Shown here in pieces: positions 37,601-51,300 of a DNA stretch of 64,000 nucleotides. The DNA comes from Motacilla alba alba (Eukaryota; Chordata; Aves; Passeriformes; Motacillidae). The stretch's first letter is position 1, and each line of letters starts with the position of its first letter. Location: NCBI RefSeq assembly GCF_015832195.1, contig NC_052018.1, forward strand, positions 57,597,666 to 57,661,665. Direction: 5' to 3'. The notes below the pieces were generated by a model. The model was not told the origin of the DNA. It saw only the letters and a program-made list of their open reading frames with translations, and did no database searches. Made by a program: the position numbers and the translations under genes.

Positions 37601-38160
37601 GGTTCAGGGCAGGTAAAGGTGACTGATTTCTGAAAATCTGCTTGGAGAGTAGCTATGGATGGTGATCGATGCTCTGCATATATGTCTCCTGTCTGTGGGG
37701 TGTTCCCCCCGAGCATGATACTCCCTCTTGACAAAGACTGTGTATTTTCACCTGCATAATCATGCAGCAGACCTTTATTGTGGGAGAAGTGGGTTTCCTT
37801 CCTGTTCCTCAGATTCAGGAGAGCAGAGTCCTTCTGTGAGCAGCTAAATGGGGAAATATTATTTTCTGCATGGATTATGCAGAGTCAACTGATGTAACAG
37901 GACTGTTGCCTGCAGGCCACTATCTCTGTCCAGAATTAATATGCCTTATGAAAGAAAAAAGTAAATGATGTTTTAAATAATCTTCCTTTTTTTTTTTTTT
38001 TCCCAGTTTGTTTATGAACTGCATAACTAACCTGACACCCCTGTTCTGCACTCTAAGGGCTGGATACATAAATGTGATTCTATTGTTTAACTTCTCAGAG
38101 AAAGTCTATTCATATGGTTCTATTCATATTCAGCTTCCCCCTGACCTTTTGCAGACACAA

Positions 38161-38162
<2 letters not shown>
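31640..38162. other. Intergenic sequence, no recognised gene
   Basis: AT-rich. Two longer minus-strand open frames (32849-33142 and 34259-34714) were examined and not accepted as genes. No transposon was identified apart from the T-rich tract. Confidence 0.55.
32302..32340. repeat. T-rich tract
   Basis: A pyrimidine-rich tract, mostly T, interrupted by C and G. No attached element was recognised. Confidence 0.8.

Positions 38163-38222
<60 letters not shown>
38163..38222. repeat. Poly-T tract (60)
   Basis: Sixty consecutive T bases, the longest homopolymer in the window. The length as assembled may not be exact. Confidence 0.95.
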
Positions 38223-38224
<2 letters not shown>

Positions 38225-38294
38225 CCCTAGCTGCTCCTAATTGGCAAGAAAACACATGAAGTGCTCCATTCCGTTCGCTACCATTGCCTTTGTA

Positions 38295-38308
38295 CCACTA
38301 GATGGCAC
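38295..38308 (+). promoter_or_regulatory. CTCF-type binding motif, forward orientation
   Basis: CCACTAGATGGCAC fits every position of the CCASYAGRKGGCRS consensus. It lies about 70 bases after the 60-base poly-T tract, in otherwise unannotated intergenic sequence. Confidence 0.5.
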
Positions 38309-40834
38309 GAGAATACCGTTTAGGAAGAGAGGGGACCTTTGCCTGGAAATAAATTGACTCCTTAAATCCTCTTACTGAAGTTACCTTTAACCACACTCTG
38401 TTACCCAAATTACAGATCCAGGAATATGCATCCGAGAGATAAAAGCTGGAGGTTTATCTGTGATCAAAAAAGGACCGCACACAAAGACTGAATTAGTCGT
38501 GCACTTCAATAGCTTAAGAGTTGACTGTAAATGCAAAGGGTGAAACTCATTTCATCCAAGCTCTGACAGGCTTGTGTAGGTGAGGCTTTTCTTTGCTGTA
38601 GAAGGGGCCCAGTTTTATCTAGCTACCTAGCCACATATTGCCATATGCTTTGCAGTGATACAGATGCAAAGCTTCCCACTAGTCGTACAGCAGACTGTCA
38701 AGTCCACAGGTGTCTTCAAAGCACCATAAGCATATGGTCACTAATTTTCAGCCATTTCCTTTCATTGATTTAATTTCCCATGTGTTTCCCTTCCTCCCCT
38801 GTTGGTCTTCATACTCTTCTCCAGACCTGGCTGGCCAGCAGCTAAGGCATGACATGCAGACACTTGTCTCTTGAGAAGCAGATCCAGCTCCAGTCTGCTC
38901 AAAGGCTCTTACTTGTCATGAGAAACACAAGGCATGGTTGTCCTCTGAGTAGAGTGTAGGCTTTTCTAGTTTCTGCTGTTTGAGAAAAAGGAGATAGGTC
39001 CTTCTTTCTTTCCCTTCAGATATGGATAAGTCATGAGGGAATTATGTAAAATGAGAATGTATGGTGACCTTAGAAGCCTGATGGCGGAAAGGTCTGGGAA
39101 TGGAACACAGGTTTGAAGGCATGTCTGTAAGGCTGTGTTCGGGCTAGATCTGTGCGTTACAACAAAAATTGTGTACTGGGGGAAGGTAGGCTTGGACTTG
39201 CCTGCAGGTGTGGAGGAGTTACTTTGGTGCTCAAATAGTGTATTAGTCAGATGCCAACATCAAGTGAAGGAACATTCTCCTCATGGAAGATTCAGTCAGG
39301 TAGCTAAGACACAAGGCTGGAACTCCTGTCCATGTGACTCTGGATAAATCACTGTCCATATTTTTTCTGTCAGTTCATGAATGGTGGGATTTGTGCTGAT
39401 AACCTACAAAGGAAATGAAGGGAAAAAATTACTAGAGCAGCCCATGATAATCTTGGTCTGATAATCTCAAATTTGCTGCTTACATCAGTTTTCCAGATTT
39501 CATATTCAGCTTATCTGTCACTAAACCTTATCTGTACTTGATCTTTAATCACGAATATATTCTTCCTGTAATAGTCATGGTTGCTAAAAGGGTACTGGGA
39601 AAGTAGAAGACCAAGAAAGGATAGATAAACACTGCAGAAATATTTTAACACTGGACAGGCTGGCAGCAATGAGCTTTGTGCACTTGAGGAAGAAAAGATT
39701 TTACGCTTGAACTTAAAATTTGTCTTGGATGCTGCTTTCAGCATTTAATTACTTCTGAGGAGGATTCCAGGTGTCTACTTGAAAATAGAAAGTGCTCCCA
39801 GGCAGGAGTTTCTGTCTGTATTCTGTGCTCCTGTACTCACAAAGAAGAAGAAAATTTCTTACAAAGGCAAGGCACTAGATGGAATATACAGTGTTGGATT
39901 TTTTAAAGATGGATTCATACAAGTTTAATAAAAGCCTCCTTACTATGTTGTTTGTATAATGGTTATATAGATATGAGTGAAATTTCTCAAATAAATGGGA
40001 TTATTTTGTGCTTCCTTGCTGTGTAAGGCATGCACATGCTTTGCACTTTTTCACTAGAGGCAATGCAGAGCACTTGATGGAGAAACTGACTTTGACAAGA
40101 TACCTTTAGTTTTTACCTTGAAAGAGCTGCTAAAGGGAAAAATTGAAGCAGAGGGAGCACAAAGAACTAAACAATGAGAGGGTCTTATGAATTCATGGCA
40201 TATATGGTAGACAGTGGTTACTGTTTCGCAGAACCGTATTATTTGAGAGATACAATTCCACAGCAATTTTACCAACTATTCTTTGGTGTTTTTCATGAAT
40301 TACAGCAACAGGAAATTATTAGCTGTACATGCCCTTGGCAGCCTCTCTGCATACATCCCCTTACTGGCTGCACCTGGAGCTGAGAAGCCAGCCTGCCTTG
40401 GGTAGTGTGGTTATGCCTGATGTGGTTAAAATTAAGGAGCAGAAATCAGAGCGATGCTGAGGACTGCAGGGCTGACCACCACCTCACCCAGACTAGCCCA
40501 TGGCTCCATGGCTCTCGCTGAGCTTGCATGTGCTGGGTGTTGGGCATCTATCAAAGCCTGTGGTGGTGCAAGGCAGAAGGAACAAGTTCTCCCGTGTGAA
40601 GAAAGAAAAGTGTGTGTGGCTGAAGGAGGAAATAAAGCACTGATCCCACAGTCTTTAAAGATAAACTCCTATGCAAGATGCAAGACTGAAGGGTTGATTA
40701 TTTTTAGTGGAGGTGAGCCTAAGGGGAGGGCTTGTCAAAGAGATTAAACCATTGTAAGGAGCAGAGCAGGATTCTCCTGCAGCACTTTCCTTTCCATCAC
40801 ACCTGCATCCTGATGTGAAATAAAAAGCATGTGC

Positions 40835-40874
40835 GGGGGGGGGGGGGGGGGGGGGGGGGGAGGGGGGGGGGGGG
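40835..40874. repeat. Poly-G tract (26 + 13, one A)
   Basis: G26, A, G13. Such a run can form G-quadruplexes. It is unusual against this AT-rich background and prone to sequencing error. Confidence 0.95.
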
Positions 40875-43800
40875 TATGTGGAGGAGGGAAAAGCTGCACT
40901 TGGGAGAGCTGAAGTGGTAGCAGTTAGTGATGGAATTGTTATTTCCTGTCACTGCTTTTAGCCTATTAGCTTCTCTTATGCTGATTTCTTTCTGTTAATC
41001 CCCTGGATAGCCTCTGAAGGTTGTTTATCATCCCGGGGCAAAATGGTTCCAGCCTGCTCTCACCACTCTTTTCCTGCACGCAGTGTTGCTGATGTGTCTA
41101 AGTATCCAGAAGAGCCTGAGGACAGGGTGGGAGGATATTTTCTCATGTTTGTAATCTCTCTGGGCCCATGACTTTTGCTCAGTGCTGTTCTAGTTCCCCC
41201 TGCTTCTCCCAGACACCCAGGCTGTGAGGAGCAGTGCTGTCATGCTGCAGCAAACAGGGTGCTGCAGAGCTGCTGGGCATTCATCCGTGCTGGGCCAGGT
41301 GCTGTGTAACCTCCCCTTTGGGAACATGTGTTTGAACATTGTTCAGATAGGTTTTACTAATGTGTTTGAACACTGTTCAGAGCAGTCTGGTCACAGGGGG
41401 ATGGCATTGCTGCACTGGGAAAGGTGGGGTATTATTCAACACTGCCCTTTGCCAGCTAGGTTTTACTAACTTCCCAGACAGAAGGACAAACAGGCTGGGA
41501 GAGTGTGTTTGCCCCAGAGAAAAGGAATTTGGGAGGACAGTTGGAGGTTCATGCAGGTGTTGTGACACAGAAGCTGGCTTTTTTTTTTATCTGGAGCAAG
41601 AGTGTGAATATGTGACTTGCATTCTGAGGCTGGAAATTAGGGCATAATGCCATCTATCTTCTCTTCTACCTTCCTATTCAATTGTTTAGGTCAGCCTTCT
41701 AAAGAAGAACAACTTTAGGTGGCAGTCCATCACAGAAGACTTCTGTGACTCTTTAGTCCTGATACCATTCTCTAGTTTTGTATTGCCCTTCAGATCCTCT
41801 GGCTTAGTATCTTGGAGTCTAGAAGAGGAGGCTTGTATATAAAATAGCACCATGTATTTCCTAATAACTAAACTTTGGGGGAGAGGAATCAAAGAAATAT
41901 AACAGCAGATAATCCATGTACAGACCTATTCTCTTTAGAAGCCTATCAAGCAAAAAGTGGAATCTACTGTGACTCCCAGCTTTGAGTGGAGAGAGGGTGA
42001 GACTGAAGGCTGTCTACTCTCTTAATAGTCTTTCTGAATACTTCAGGAAATGTGCCTCTAAACCTAGGCAGATGATCCCTCCTCCACAGTTCTAACTTCT
42101 TACATAGCAGGTTAATCTGACTTTGGGAAGCTCTTGTACCATCACAAGAAAACATTTTTAATCCTTGTCCTGGAGTATTCCATCACCCTACTTTATAACC
42201 TGAAAGGAGGGATGAGACCCTCTCCATAACCTCTGAAGGGCCCAGTGATCCTAAGTGTGACAACCCTCTCTAGTTAAATGACTGAGTTGTATGAAACTGA
42301 ATTATTTTCTTCCCTGCCCAATGTAGGCAGGTTGTTTTTCAATTTAACTCCCTGTTTTTATACAGTAAATTGCCTTCCAGTAATCAAACAAACATTTAAA
42401 AGATTATGTATGCAATTTCAGGCATCTTCAAATCTGTCACAGATGTCCTTGGGGTTTTGTATGCTCAAGGGAAAGCTTTGGCTTTTAAAGATGGAAGAAA
42501 CAGGAAGAAGATGAGAGATGAAAGGGGAGAGGCTAGTTGCTTTCAGAAATATGGGAATTATCAGTCTGAGCCAGACTTAGACCATGTAGTCTGGCTTGGA
42601 TACATCGAGTGCAGAAGGGGACTCTAATTATCACTCAGCACACACTGGTGGAGTACATGTCTGCAGCCATGTAGGCTCCTGGTGTCTGCACAGCTGAACC
42701 ATCTCCTTTTGGAGCTGGGATCCCTGCAAGCAGAACTAGAACTTAATTACTCTGGCTGTTCCTCCTGGGAAGGGATCCACACACTGACGTCTGATAGCAG
42801 GCTGAGCTAAGGGAGGAGCAGGGAAAGAGGAGCTGTTGCCTTGCTGTGGAACAGCTGCATTTTGGGCTCAGTGCCAAAAGTGGGGGAGGAAAATTTCTGG
42901 AGGCCTGAAGAGATAGAGAAAGGCAAATCCTTCCAGGTCTTAGGCTTCAAGAGACCAACGCCGTGTGTGGGCAGGAGCTGGGACGCTGTGTGGGAAAGAT
43001 TTGCAGTTTCAGTAGGAGTTCCCTCCCAGGTCTTCATGCAAACCAAGTCCCCTAAATCCCAGGCTTTATCACAGATCTAGGCTAGTACTCTGGGATGGGC
43101 TGCAGAGCTACAGCCTCCACCCCTTTCCACCCACTGGCAGAAGACAGTGCTAACCTCTGGATTTAAAGATGCATTGCTGTGGCACAGAGGGTCTCAGAGC
43201 TGAAACCAGCAGTGTGGCCATCTGAACCCCTCCTCGGCAGCATGAACCAGCACATCATGGGAAGCTCATGCTCAGGGCACAGAACTTGGCAAGTCTGTGT
43301 AATGTAGCTGCCACAGCTCTCAACCTTGCGTGCTTTATGCTCTGTTGGGTGCAAGACAAGGGCATTCCAGCAGGGCAGGCAAATTTAGGTTCAGTAATAT
43401 GGCAGCTAACTGCTTGCTATGAAGTGAGAGCACAAAGACCATGTATTGTTTTTATTTTACGGTGTTTGAGATCAGAAAAGCACTTGGCAACACTGCACAC
43501 ATGCCTGGGCTTCCAGTGACTTCATGTTTTAGAAGTGTCCAGCCACACCTGGAGGGAGCTGTAAAGTGCAAGTCAGGATGACAGCATCTTTTGTAAACAA
43601 TGGGATTTCCTGGGATTATGTTTGAGTGGTTGGCCCTCTTGGAAAGGGGGAGTATATATTAGATCTCTGACAAAGTGATGAGAAGACTTTCTGTGTTATG
43701 TAATTTATAAGGCCACTGGCCACCATTGAGCCAAAAGCCTGCTTCAAATTGAATGGGTTAAGGTTATGCACATGGTGCTGATGAATAAATTCAAATCCCA

Positions 43801-45009
43801 TGGGATACAATTACATTAAAAGCTTTAGTCAGTTTAAACCTTGTCTCTGTCATTTTTAGTTTTGATAAGCATAAAAACACCCTGTAAGGAAACCAGGTAA
43901 TGGTATGTTACTTGCAGGAATGTGTCATAAGATTATGCTGTGACCAATATCAGTGCTTTTTCAATGTCTCACAGCTTGCTGGTATACTCTCCATAAAACT
44001 TTTTTCCTGTTTTTTGTATTTAAAATTTATCTTGACTGTTTGATCAGGACAGGATAAATACATCTTAATGAACCCTATAATGAATACGAAGCTGGTCTGG
44101 CAAACCAGTTTAATTTTCATTAATCTCATTGATAGAGGAGTATATTTTTAAAAAAAATAAAAGGTAAACACTTCCTTTGAAATTAATGCAATATTTTGTG
44201 ATATCTTATTATTATAATGCAATAATGCTTAGCTCTTGTTCAGTGGCAGTGACCAGGTAAACCATGCTGTTGTAGCCCTGTTTGGTGATTATATAAGCTT
44301 TCTAATGTACACTTCAAATGTGCTATCAGCAAATAACGTGTGTAGCTTTAAAACAAGCTTTGGCAAGCAGTCGGTCTGGCAGCATTTGACTGGACTTTCA
44401 GCGAAGTAGAAACAGGAAAGTACACTCTTCTTTAAATTTGCCCTCTCTGTTGGTGGAAATAGTCCTTGTGGTATTTGTCCAGTTGTGTTACTGAATCCAA
44501 TCACTGCAGCAACTTACAGGCATTTTCATTAGCTGGGACAACTGGATTTCATTTCTAAAATTCTGAGCAGTAGTTTTAAGAAAAATGCTTTTTAAAGAAT
44601 CAGTCTCACTTGCCAAAGTGATTGTGGCTTCAACCATGCATTGTGGCATGGTTGCTATCAGCATCAGGCCATGCTGACACAATCAGGAGCTAGGAGATAA
44701 CCAGGATCTGTAGCGTTGCCCATAATATTATTGGAAATCTCTCCTCCCTAGCAAATGCACTGTCCCATTCTAAGAAAGGCTGTCGGGTTTTTTTTGATCT
44801 TCTGAAGTTTTGCTGCTTCTAAAGTGAAGGGACTGAAGTGTGCCATGGATGCCGTTCAAGCTCTTTGTTTTAAGCAGCCATTGGATCTCAGCAAACATCA
44901 GAGAATTTTGGGGTACCAGACATCACCTTTGCTATCTGAGCTGTATCTTTTCTGGCATGCAATGGTAGAGATAAAATTTTCTTTTCCAATATAGAGAAAG
45001 GACACTTGG

Positions 45010-45031
45010 TTAAGGTACAAAAGTACCTTAA
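45010..45031. repeat. Short perfect hairpin
   Basis: TTAAGGTAC, an AAAA loop, then GTACCTTAA: nine-base perfect arms. Related phrases (aaaagtacatttt, ggttaaggt) recur within the next 50 bases, so the site probably arose by local duplication. Confidence 0.7.
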
Positions 45032-45359
45032 GTACATTTTACCTGTATCAAAAGTACATTTTGGTTAAGGTTGGTATTGTAAGGAGATAACATTTACTTG
45101 AAAATGAAGGTGTATTGTTCTAGCACAATATACTGTAATTTAAATCATTCAGGATGCAATTTCTTCTGTGGTTCCAGTCTGTAAACTAAACCAGAACTGA
45201 CATTTTAGCTGGTACATTCAGTTTCAAAACATTAGATACTACACATAATGTAAGCAAGAATTCTCATTTTTTGCTTTGTGAAATTTTCATAAGTAGTGGT
45301 GCTACAAGTCTTTTCTTCTCCATCTGAATAATGTGTCTGACTTCTTTTTCCTTTTTCCT

Positions 45360-45399
45360 ACTCTGGAAAAATACTGTAATATCACTCTGGAAAAATACT
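45360..45399. repeat. 16-base direct repeat, 24-base period
   Basis: ACTCTGGAAAAATACT is present at 45360-45375 and again, unchanged, at 45384-45399. Confidence 0.85.
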
Positions 45400-48300
45400 T
45401 TCATATTGTCATTTTCAATATACCTGTCTCAGTTTACCTGGTTTCACTGTGCCAGGCAGATGAATGAGTTAGAGTTTTGTCTTCTGAGACAGAAGCTGCT
45501 TGAGGGAACTTGAAGTTTACTGCTTTGCTCTGTACCTAGATGTTCACTGAAGGGTAGTTTTCTTCCCTGGAAGCATCTTGTTTAGCTGTACCAAATTAAA
45601 CTGTCAGTTTTGCCTTAAGGGGTTATACCCTTCTTCACTGTAGGTTTAGACTTGAGTGTGGGGACATGATAGCAGAGTTCTCTGAATCTTTTCGGAGCAT
45701 ACCTGGAATGTGCAGAAGGAGGCCTCTGAACATGGGCTTTGAGTCAGCAGAGGATATGCCATTGAGGATGCAGGGGAGCTGGCCAGAATCCCTGCTTTTA
45801 CTCTTGCTTAGGAACTCGCTGCAGAGAAATGGATTTGTCTCCCTTCAGGTGAGATTACTGCCACTCAGTCCTGCCTTCCTGGCATGGGACTGTGGAGGCC
45901 AAATTCTCTATCAGCCTATGCAAATCATGGTTCTGCTTGTTTGTTTCTCTGTGTAGGTTTTTCTTTCAGCCCCATCTGCTGTCCTTTTGCCTCTTCCACT
46001 ATCTTTTCCAATGCATCATTCATTCTTAGTGCCACCCGATTTGGATCTGGTGATTCATATATATGCTCCCCTGCTGAATAGCCAGCACGAGGCAGGAAAG
46101 TCTACCTTCTGACTAGTGACTGTTTCTTTCCTACTTTGCCTTTTTCAGAGTAGAATAAAGTCCAGATTTTAATGGAGAGAAGGGACAAGAGTTATGCAGT
46201 GCCACCAAATTGAATGCCACCTTCACTCAGCTTTTGTGCAAGCTTTAAACAGTGTTAGAAAATAATATGAGGAGAGAGAAATCTATAATGTTTAGATCAT
46301 ATCTAGAGGTTTTTCTTTATATCTCACTATCACTTTTATATTCCACATTAACAAACTTGTTAATAACTTGTTCTGCTTGTTTTTTAAACCAAGGTTTAGC
46401 AGGGTTTTGTTTGTTTCCTGTGGTGACATTTGAGGGATTTCCATGTATGGCTGCATCATCTGAAAAAGATGCCAAGACTAAAATGGACTTTATGTCACAG
46501 GAGTCTAGGTAATGTGGATTTCTCCCACATCACTGTTCTGCTCAGTGCATGGTACAATGAATTTTCCTAGTAATGGTTGTGATGGTACAGGCTAGGGATA
46601 AACAAACTGGAAGGTGGGGAGTGATTCCCAAGTCTTGCTTAAGGAGCTCTGTTCAAGCTCTGTCTGACTCCATTTGTATGCCAGCTTCCACATCCTTCTC
46701 TCCATGCTCAGGCTTTCAAGCTTCTAGAAATAAGCTCAAGCACATGAGCCTGAATGGGGTTTCACCATGGTGCAGTCAGACAGTCATGAAATGAAAACTA
46801 AAGAAAAACTAAAGAAACTAAAGAAGTAAAGCACTCACCCCACAGGCTAGATGTGGAAGCTGTGTATTTTTTTGCAAGAGGAGTTGTCCCTCCAAGTAAT
46901 TCTTTACTCCAAAATCAGAAACATCAAGTCCCTTCTGAATGGCATCCACCAGGGTTTGGGCAGGGACAAAAGATGGGAGCTGCTGTGCCTTCAGGGGGAT
47001 GACTGTGACTTCCAGGCATACTCTGCTTCTGAAAGATGGAAATTCCTGTTGTGCACAGAGGTAATGCACAGCTTTGAGCATATGGAAGGTAGGAGCTTCT
47101 TGCCCCTTTGAGAAGCAGTACGTGATTTATCTCTAGTTCAGTAAGGAAAAAAATTCTGGCATGCCTTTGTGGAAAGGTTGCTGGGCCCTGACCTCCTTTG
47201 ACCTGATTTAATTGAGGATTTTGCCAAGCTTATTACATGGGATGTTCTTTGGCAGCACTGAGCAAACAAAGCAGGCTGATCACAAATTATCATTTTACAC
47301 GTGCACAGAATGAAACATAAAAATAGCTCTTTAAAAAAAAATTTCCTTTTCACTGACATAGAATAACCTTCCTTTAGTAACCTGTCACAGACCTCAATAT
47401 CAGTATGACAAAACAGCTCAGCTTCCTCAATTTTATATCTTCCCAGACACATTACTAACACAAGGCTGAAAAATGAAAAAAATGCATATCCCATTATTTT
47501 TCTTTATTTTTTCTTTTTTAAAAAATGGTATTACTGGTTCTACAGAAGTATCTATTTTGTGTCTGCCTACCAGCAATGTCTGCCAATATTTACTGATGTA
47601 CCTGCTTTACCTTTTACATATTCGCACAAATGAAATACTGGAACACACTAACATATTTCAGGAAAAAAATATCCTTTGTATATACAAAGCATTTGCTTTT
47701 GAAGTACTAAACCTCAGCTTGTTGGCCTGACAGATACTTTCAGGACAGTGCATTTCATGGCATGAATGAGTGAGACAACAGGATAGATCAAAAGGGAATT
47801 ACAGGTGAAATTACTTTTCCTTACTCTTTTTAGGCAAGATGTCATTTTTTTCAGAACATTATTCATTAAGTGAAAAGGTGGTTCCACACTCTGAGAAGTA
47901 ACATTTCAAATTTCTCAATGAAAATGAAAACCATGTTACAACATAACTGGCCTTTGTTTTATTTGAAGAAATTCTCCTGTGGTACCTCATCACCTCATTG
48001 ACACCGGATATGTTTCTGAGTTAGGACAGTCAATAAGAAAGCAAGTGACAGCAATTTTTATTGTCCCAATAATAATTAAAAAGTGATAAAGTCTCACAGT
48101 GACCCCCCTACTACTGAGAGTTGTTCCATGTTTGGAAGCTAACAAGAGCAGAGATTTTCATCTTTATGAAATGTATTAGCTACAAGACTGAATCATTTGC
48201 CAAATTTGTGGAACAAAAAGCCAACTGGTGACTTAACAGCTCTTAAGGTTCATTGTAGGATTGGCTTTAGTTTTCTTATTTAGGAGGTGTCTACCTCTGA

Positions 48301-51300
48301 TCTAAGGTAACTGCAATACTGTATGTTGATAGCATTCCTAAGTGTCAGGAAAGGAGATTAAACCATAATTAATTGGCTGAAAAAAATTGCTCAAGACTCA
48401 TATGTGAGCTGGTTATTTTCCCTTTACCTTCTTTTTTTGCCCTCTTTTGTTTTCTGTTTGGCTGTTTCCTGTTTATGTTATAGAAAGAAACAGGTAAAGA
48501 ATCACTTACCTAGGATCAATGTAGGATCCAAAAGAGATACAGAAATGGGAAAACTTGAGTGAATGCGAGGCTTAGGTATGGCCCATCAAGCTCTGCAATT
48601 TTCCCACTAAATTCCAAATTTCAACCAAATTCACCAGAAGTGGAAACTTCTAAGATGATAAGTCCCTAAAAATATCATGGAGATCCATTGTGAGGAAGAA
48701 GACAAAAGAAAAGTTTGAGTTCAGTCCTTATCTTACTTCTATGATGTGCAAGTGTTGCTGTCAGCACTCAATGCTCTAAATCAGCCGTGACTCATGCTGC
48801 CTCTTGCCCAGTCAAAGAGGTAACATGTGGCAGGGAAATAGAAGTGTTGTGAGAATCAGGGCTAGAGCATGGAATATGGGATATTGAGAAACTAGGATCA
48901 TTACTACAGAAGAGATTTTGGGGATATAAGAGCAATCTGATGGTGCAGTGGGAACTTTGATTAGTATAATGGGAAAACAAGTCTTTAGTGACCATAAGGA
49001 TATGCAGAAGACAAGTGCTGACTGGATAGCAGCTTATATTTGTAAAACTACTTTCTTCTTTACGTGCTTACCCCTTTAGTCACCGCACCCCCTTATCTTT
49101 TTTTCTCCCTCCTCTGCTTGACAAGCTTCCTCACTTACGTCACAGCCAAGGTAGCCATAAATCAGCTGAGAAATGAGGAATGAATAATTTCCTTCCCCTT
49201 GGGGCACTAGCACGTCACTGCTATGAAACACTTAGGTCACCTGTCTTCCCGGCAAGAGCGCAGCAAGGACACTGTGTAACCCAACAACTTCCACGTGTCT
49301 CCTCCCTTTGGAAGAGCCACTGTAGTGGCTACAAGGTCGGGGGGGTTATATTCTTAGTGAGTTCTGTAAGCTTTTACCTGCAAGGTTTTTTTTCAAGTCA
49401 AGTTTTCTCACAAAGTTCATGTTTTCACATACTTCTATAGAACCCTATGTTTTTTTCTGAAATGCTGCATCCCTTCTGGGCTGATAATTGCATAGACATT
49501 AGTCATCAACAGCTTTAAAACTATATGAATTTTTAGAAACAAAATAGAATACGGAATCACAGCAGAGTTTCAAAGCAAAGTGAAAGAAGAGGTCTGAACA
49601 GAGCACAAGATCATAGCAAGGCTGGTAAATGTAAGAAATGTAGGTTGCATAGCAAACCTGGCCTGGAGACTGCATGACCCATCTTGGAGATGTCAGCTTG
49701 TCTTCTGTGCCCAGTTTCACCTACTTAGGAGAGAGGTTAGCACTCCTGTCTTCAGAAATGCAGTGTTGCAAATTTATTTAGCCTATCTTTTCAGAGCATT
49801 TTGTGATGCACAGCTAGAAGGCACTGTAGAAATATAAATGACTGTTTGGGAATTAGTACAGTTCTGTTACCATCTATGCAGCTCCTCGGGAAAAATGTTT
49901 TACAGCCTTGGGCTGCTCCTGTAACACACTGAACTTGACACAAATCTGTTCCAGCGTGACCAAGCTGGAGGAAGTAAGCAACAGCACTTGTTTCCTGCCT
50001 CTGTAAACTCAACCTGCTTTCTCTCTCTGACTTACACAGTAGAAACAAGACAGTTAAAAAATGGCTCTAAACTGTAGCCCTTGAGATTCATGACAGACCT
50101 TAAGAGAATTTCCTCAGTGTAAGCTGAGGTGACTTAGAGAGACTGCCTTTCCTTAGCTGGAAATGTTTTAAGAATGTGTTAACAGCATATAAATTAAAAA
50201 GGGATTGAAGGCTGGAGCTTTAATATTAATACCACAGGAGGACAAGTCAGTGCAAGATCAAGCAGTTGTGGAAGTGAAATCAAAGCGATGTCAGACCGAT
50301 TAAGAATAAACTGCATCAGAAGTGCAACTGGTAAGAGCCTTAATCATTCAGAGTCAAATAAAGTAGAAAATATGGTATTCCTTAACACCACTTCTTGGAG
50401 AGATTTTTCTGACCAGATTTCGAATAGAAGAAAGTGCAGTGCAATACGCTCTGGTCCTCAGATGAAAGATGAAGACTGGACTTATCTGGGCTAAATGAGG
50501 ACATATATGGGGTGTCTAGTGGCTGATATAATGTAGTCCATTCTTTTATAGCATATGTTTGTTTTTGTGGGGTTTTTTCCTCCTTTGCATCTGGTGCAGG
50601 AAGTGTCCTAACTACAGCAGTGAACTAGCTTGTATTTGTATTTTTCCTATTTAATTCTATTCCATAGAGGGCTGTGTTGTCAAGGAGCTCTAAAACCTGT
50701 GCTCCACATTTTTCAGTATGGAGAACACTTCTATTTGCTAGGCTGGCAGCTGCTGTGTAAGCTTTTCAGTCCTTTTTAATCACTCTGCCTCCCAAAGCAA
50801 GCTCCTGTGAATTAGTTCTTTGGGGCTCATTATGCAGACTCTTTTACCACCCTTGAGAAGGAACAAGAGGTACTGAAGAAAGCCCAAGGGGATATCCTCT
50901 CCTTAATGAATCTCTGCTCTGCCTGTAGAGCCACAGTGCCAAGAGGAGGATGGAAAGGTCATAGCTGGAATGTATCATGTTCTGCTTGATGGTGCATGAG
51001 AATGGATCAGAGCAGCCATGAAACTGTTTGCAAGACACTGGAAGTCAAGTTGGCTCTCAATGATACCAGAAAACAGAAGGATAAGGCCACTGAAAACTTC
51101 CTTTACCCATGTCCTCACTTAGGCTGCAGTGCTGAAGTCACTGACAACTGAATGATCAGTAACTAGAAAGAAGAAGGAAAAGGTCCAGTATCTCTGCATG
51201 TTCTTGGTGTTTTCTCTGATTCCAGAGAATCTGACCTTAAGCAGCATGTCAAGGTGGGGAGGCAGGGCTCTTCACATGCAACAGTCACCCTAACTGACAG

